A DNA stretch of 6,914 nt from Minisyncoccota bacterium (GTDB lineage Bacteria; Patescibacteriota; Minisyncoccia; UBA6257; HR35): the NCBI GenBank assembly GCA_028276075.1, contig JAPYXA010000026.1:1-6914 (forward strand), written 5' to 3'. Within the stretch, counting starts at the first letter, position 1. Each line of letters starts with the position of its first letter. A program made the translations under genes and the position numbers. Shown in pieces: positions 6,088 to 6,914 of the stretch. A model generated the notes under the pieces. The model saw nothing but the letters and a program-made list of their open reading frames with translations, did no database searches and was not told where the DNA came from.

Positions 6088-6914
6088 ATGATAAATAAGA
6101 AAAATTTTTTTTGTAGAAAAATAATCTTTATTTTTAAAGTAATTTTTGTAGTTTTGGTTTTTACATTTTTTTCTAATTTCTTTGTTAATGCACAAACTTA
6201 TCAAAACTTAAAAACTGATATAGTTAATAGTAGGGTTTTAAAACTTCTAAATATTAAAGAAATTCCGCAAACAGCAGAAATTTTTTCTCAATTTAAAATT
6301 GAAATTGATTTTGATAAGCTTCAAAAAATTAATAAGGACATAATCTCTTTTTTGCCTTCTGATAAGACTGGGTCTTTTAAAAACAAGAAAATAAATGTTT
6401 TAATAAACAATCAATTTTTATATGATATAAAAGATGAAAATAATCCCAAAGCTAACCTTAGATTAAATTTGTTCTCTGATTACTTTAATAGTAGAGAACC
6501 TTTTGTTAGTCTTGAAACTATAGCAATAAATAAAGATTTCTATCTTAAGATATCTTCTTTGCCTACGGAAGATGTTTCTTTATATTTTTTCTTTTTAGGA
6601 ATAAAACCCGAAGATATTTTAAATAAATGGATTAAGGTAGATACAGAAGTTAGCAAATATTTTTTAGAAGATTTAAAAATAAATTTAGGAGATAATACTT
6701 CTACTTCTTTAAGTATTTCACAGGATCAAAAAAGTAAAATACTTCAAGTGCTTAAGGAAATTAAAATATTTAAAATTTTAAGAAAATTGCCTGATGAAAA
6801 AATATCAGATCAAGATGTTTATCATTACAAAGTTATTTTCGATAAAGATGAAATTTTTAAAGCTGTAGTCCAAATAAACGAAATTTTAGAAAATAGAAAG
6901 TTAACTCAAAGAGA
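6088..6914 (+). CDS. Secreted or membrane-anchored protein of unknown function, 3'-truncated by the window end
   Basis: The frame stays open from the ATG at 6088 to the window edge, giving 275 complete codons with no stop. The first ~36 residues are a clear export signal: basic start (NKK, CRK), a long hydrophobic stretch (about 12-32), and a likely signal peptidase I site after FVNA. There is no lipobox Cys, so it is not an obvious lipoprotein. The mature part mixes short polar beta-like strands with charged helices, including LINNQFLYDIKD, FYLKISSLP, KWIKVDTEV and a later VYHYKVIFDKDEIFKAV. The alternation of 'the residue is seen in measured strands' with a W-x-K-V-D segment and a later YHYKV segment recalls LolA/LppX-like lipid-carrier folds of the envelope, but that is a loose impression and no catalytic motif is visible. 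No Shine-Dalgarno site precedes the ATG. It lies 67 bp after tRNA-Ser on the same strand. Low GC content matches its neighbours, so there is no sign of recent transfer. Confidence 0.75.
   Translation, partial: MINKKNFFCRKIIFIFKVIFVVLVFTFFSNFFVNAQTYQNLKTDIVNSRVLKLLNIKEIPQTAEIFSQFKIEIDFDKLQKINKDIISFLPSDKTGSFKNKKINVLINNQFLYDIKDENNPKANLRLNLFSDYFNSREPFVSLETIAINKDFYLKISSLPTEDVSLYFFFLGIKPEDILNKWIKVDTEVSKYFLEDLKINLGDNTSTSLSISQDQKSKILQVLKEIKIFKILRKLPDEKISDQDVYHYKVIFDKDEIFKAVVQINEILENRKLTQR

Noticed and set aside
1..6914. CRISPR arrays, insertion sequences, toxin-antitoxin or defence genes
   Set aside because: No spaced direct repeats, terminal inverted repeats, transposase or nuclease motifs were found on either strand.

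Overview
This window looks like ordinary chromosomal DNA from a very AT-rich bacterium with compact, tightly packed genes. My best guess is a member of the Candidate Phyla Radiation (Patescibacteria/Parcubacteria-like). The reasons are the extreme A+T bias, the overlapping genes without Shine-Dalgarno sites, an archaeal/Thermus-type prolyl-tRNA synthetase, shortened divergent MreC and MreD, and small unrecognised proteins. The placement is inference; no rRNA or other taxonomic marker is present. The standard bacterial code fits: UGA ends mreC, and reading it as a sense codon would only run into more in-frame UGAs.

Positions 1-5615 form one dense co-directional block on the + strand: the 3' end of an RseP-type site-2 membrane protease, prolyl-tRNA synthetase (proS), then the cell-elongation set mreB, mreC, mreD and a class B penicillin-binding protein of the PBP2/MrdA type. 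Neighbouring genes overlap (13, 8 and 4 bp) or are 0-3 bp apart, so they are very likely one transcript with translational coupling. MreB filaments, the MreC/MreD membrane partners and the PBP2 transpeptidase together make the core of the elongasome, so the cell probably makes peptidoglycan and grows as a rod. The RodA glycosyltransferase partner is not in the window.

Positions 5616-6087 are a break between transcription units. It holds a 10-bp AT-only-cored inverted repeat overlapping the PBP2 stop codon, a candidate sigma70-type promoter, a 63-residue CxxC protein of unknown function, and a tRNA-Ser(GGA) with a long variable arm 12 nt downstream of that small gene.

From 6088 to the window end there is an open, 3'-truncated gene for a secreted or membrane-anchored protein with a signal peptide and no family I can name with confidence. 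It lacks a stop codon inside the window.

I found no mobile element, CRISPR array, phage gene, toxin-antitoxin pair or defence system, and no clearly novel biological system. The most open questions are the small CxxC protein, the truncated secreted protein and the way translation starts in the absence of Shine-Dalgarno sites.
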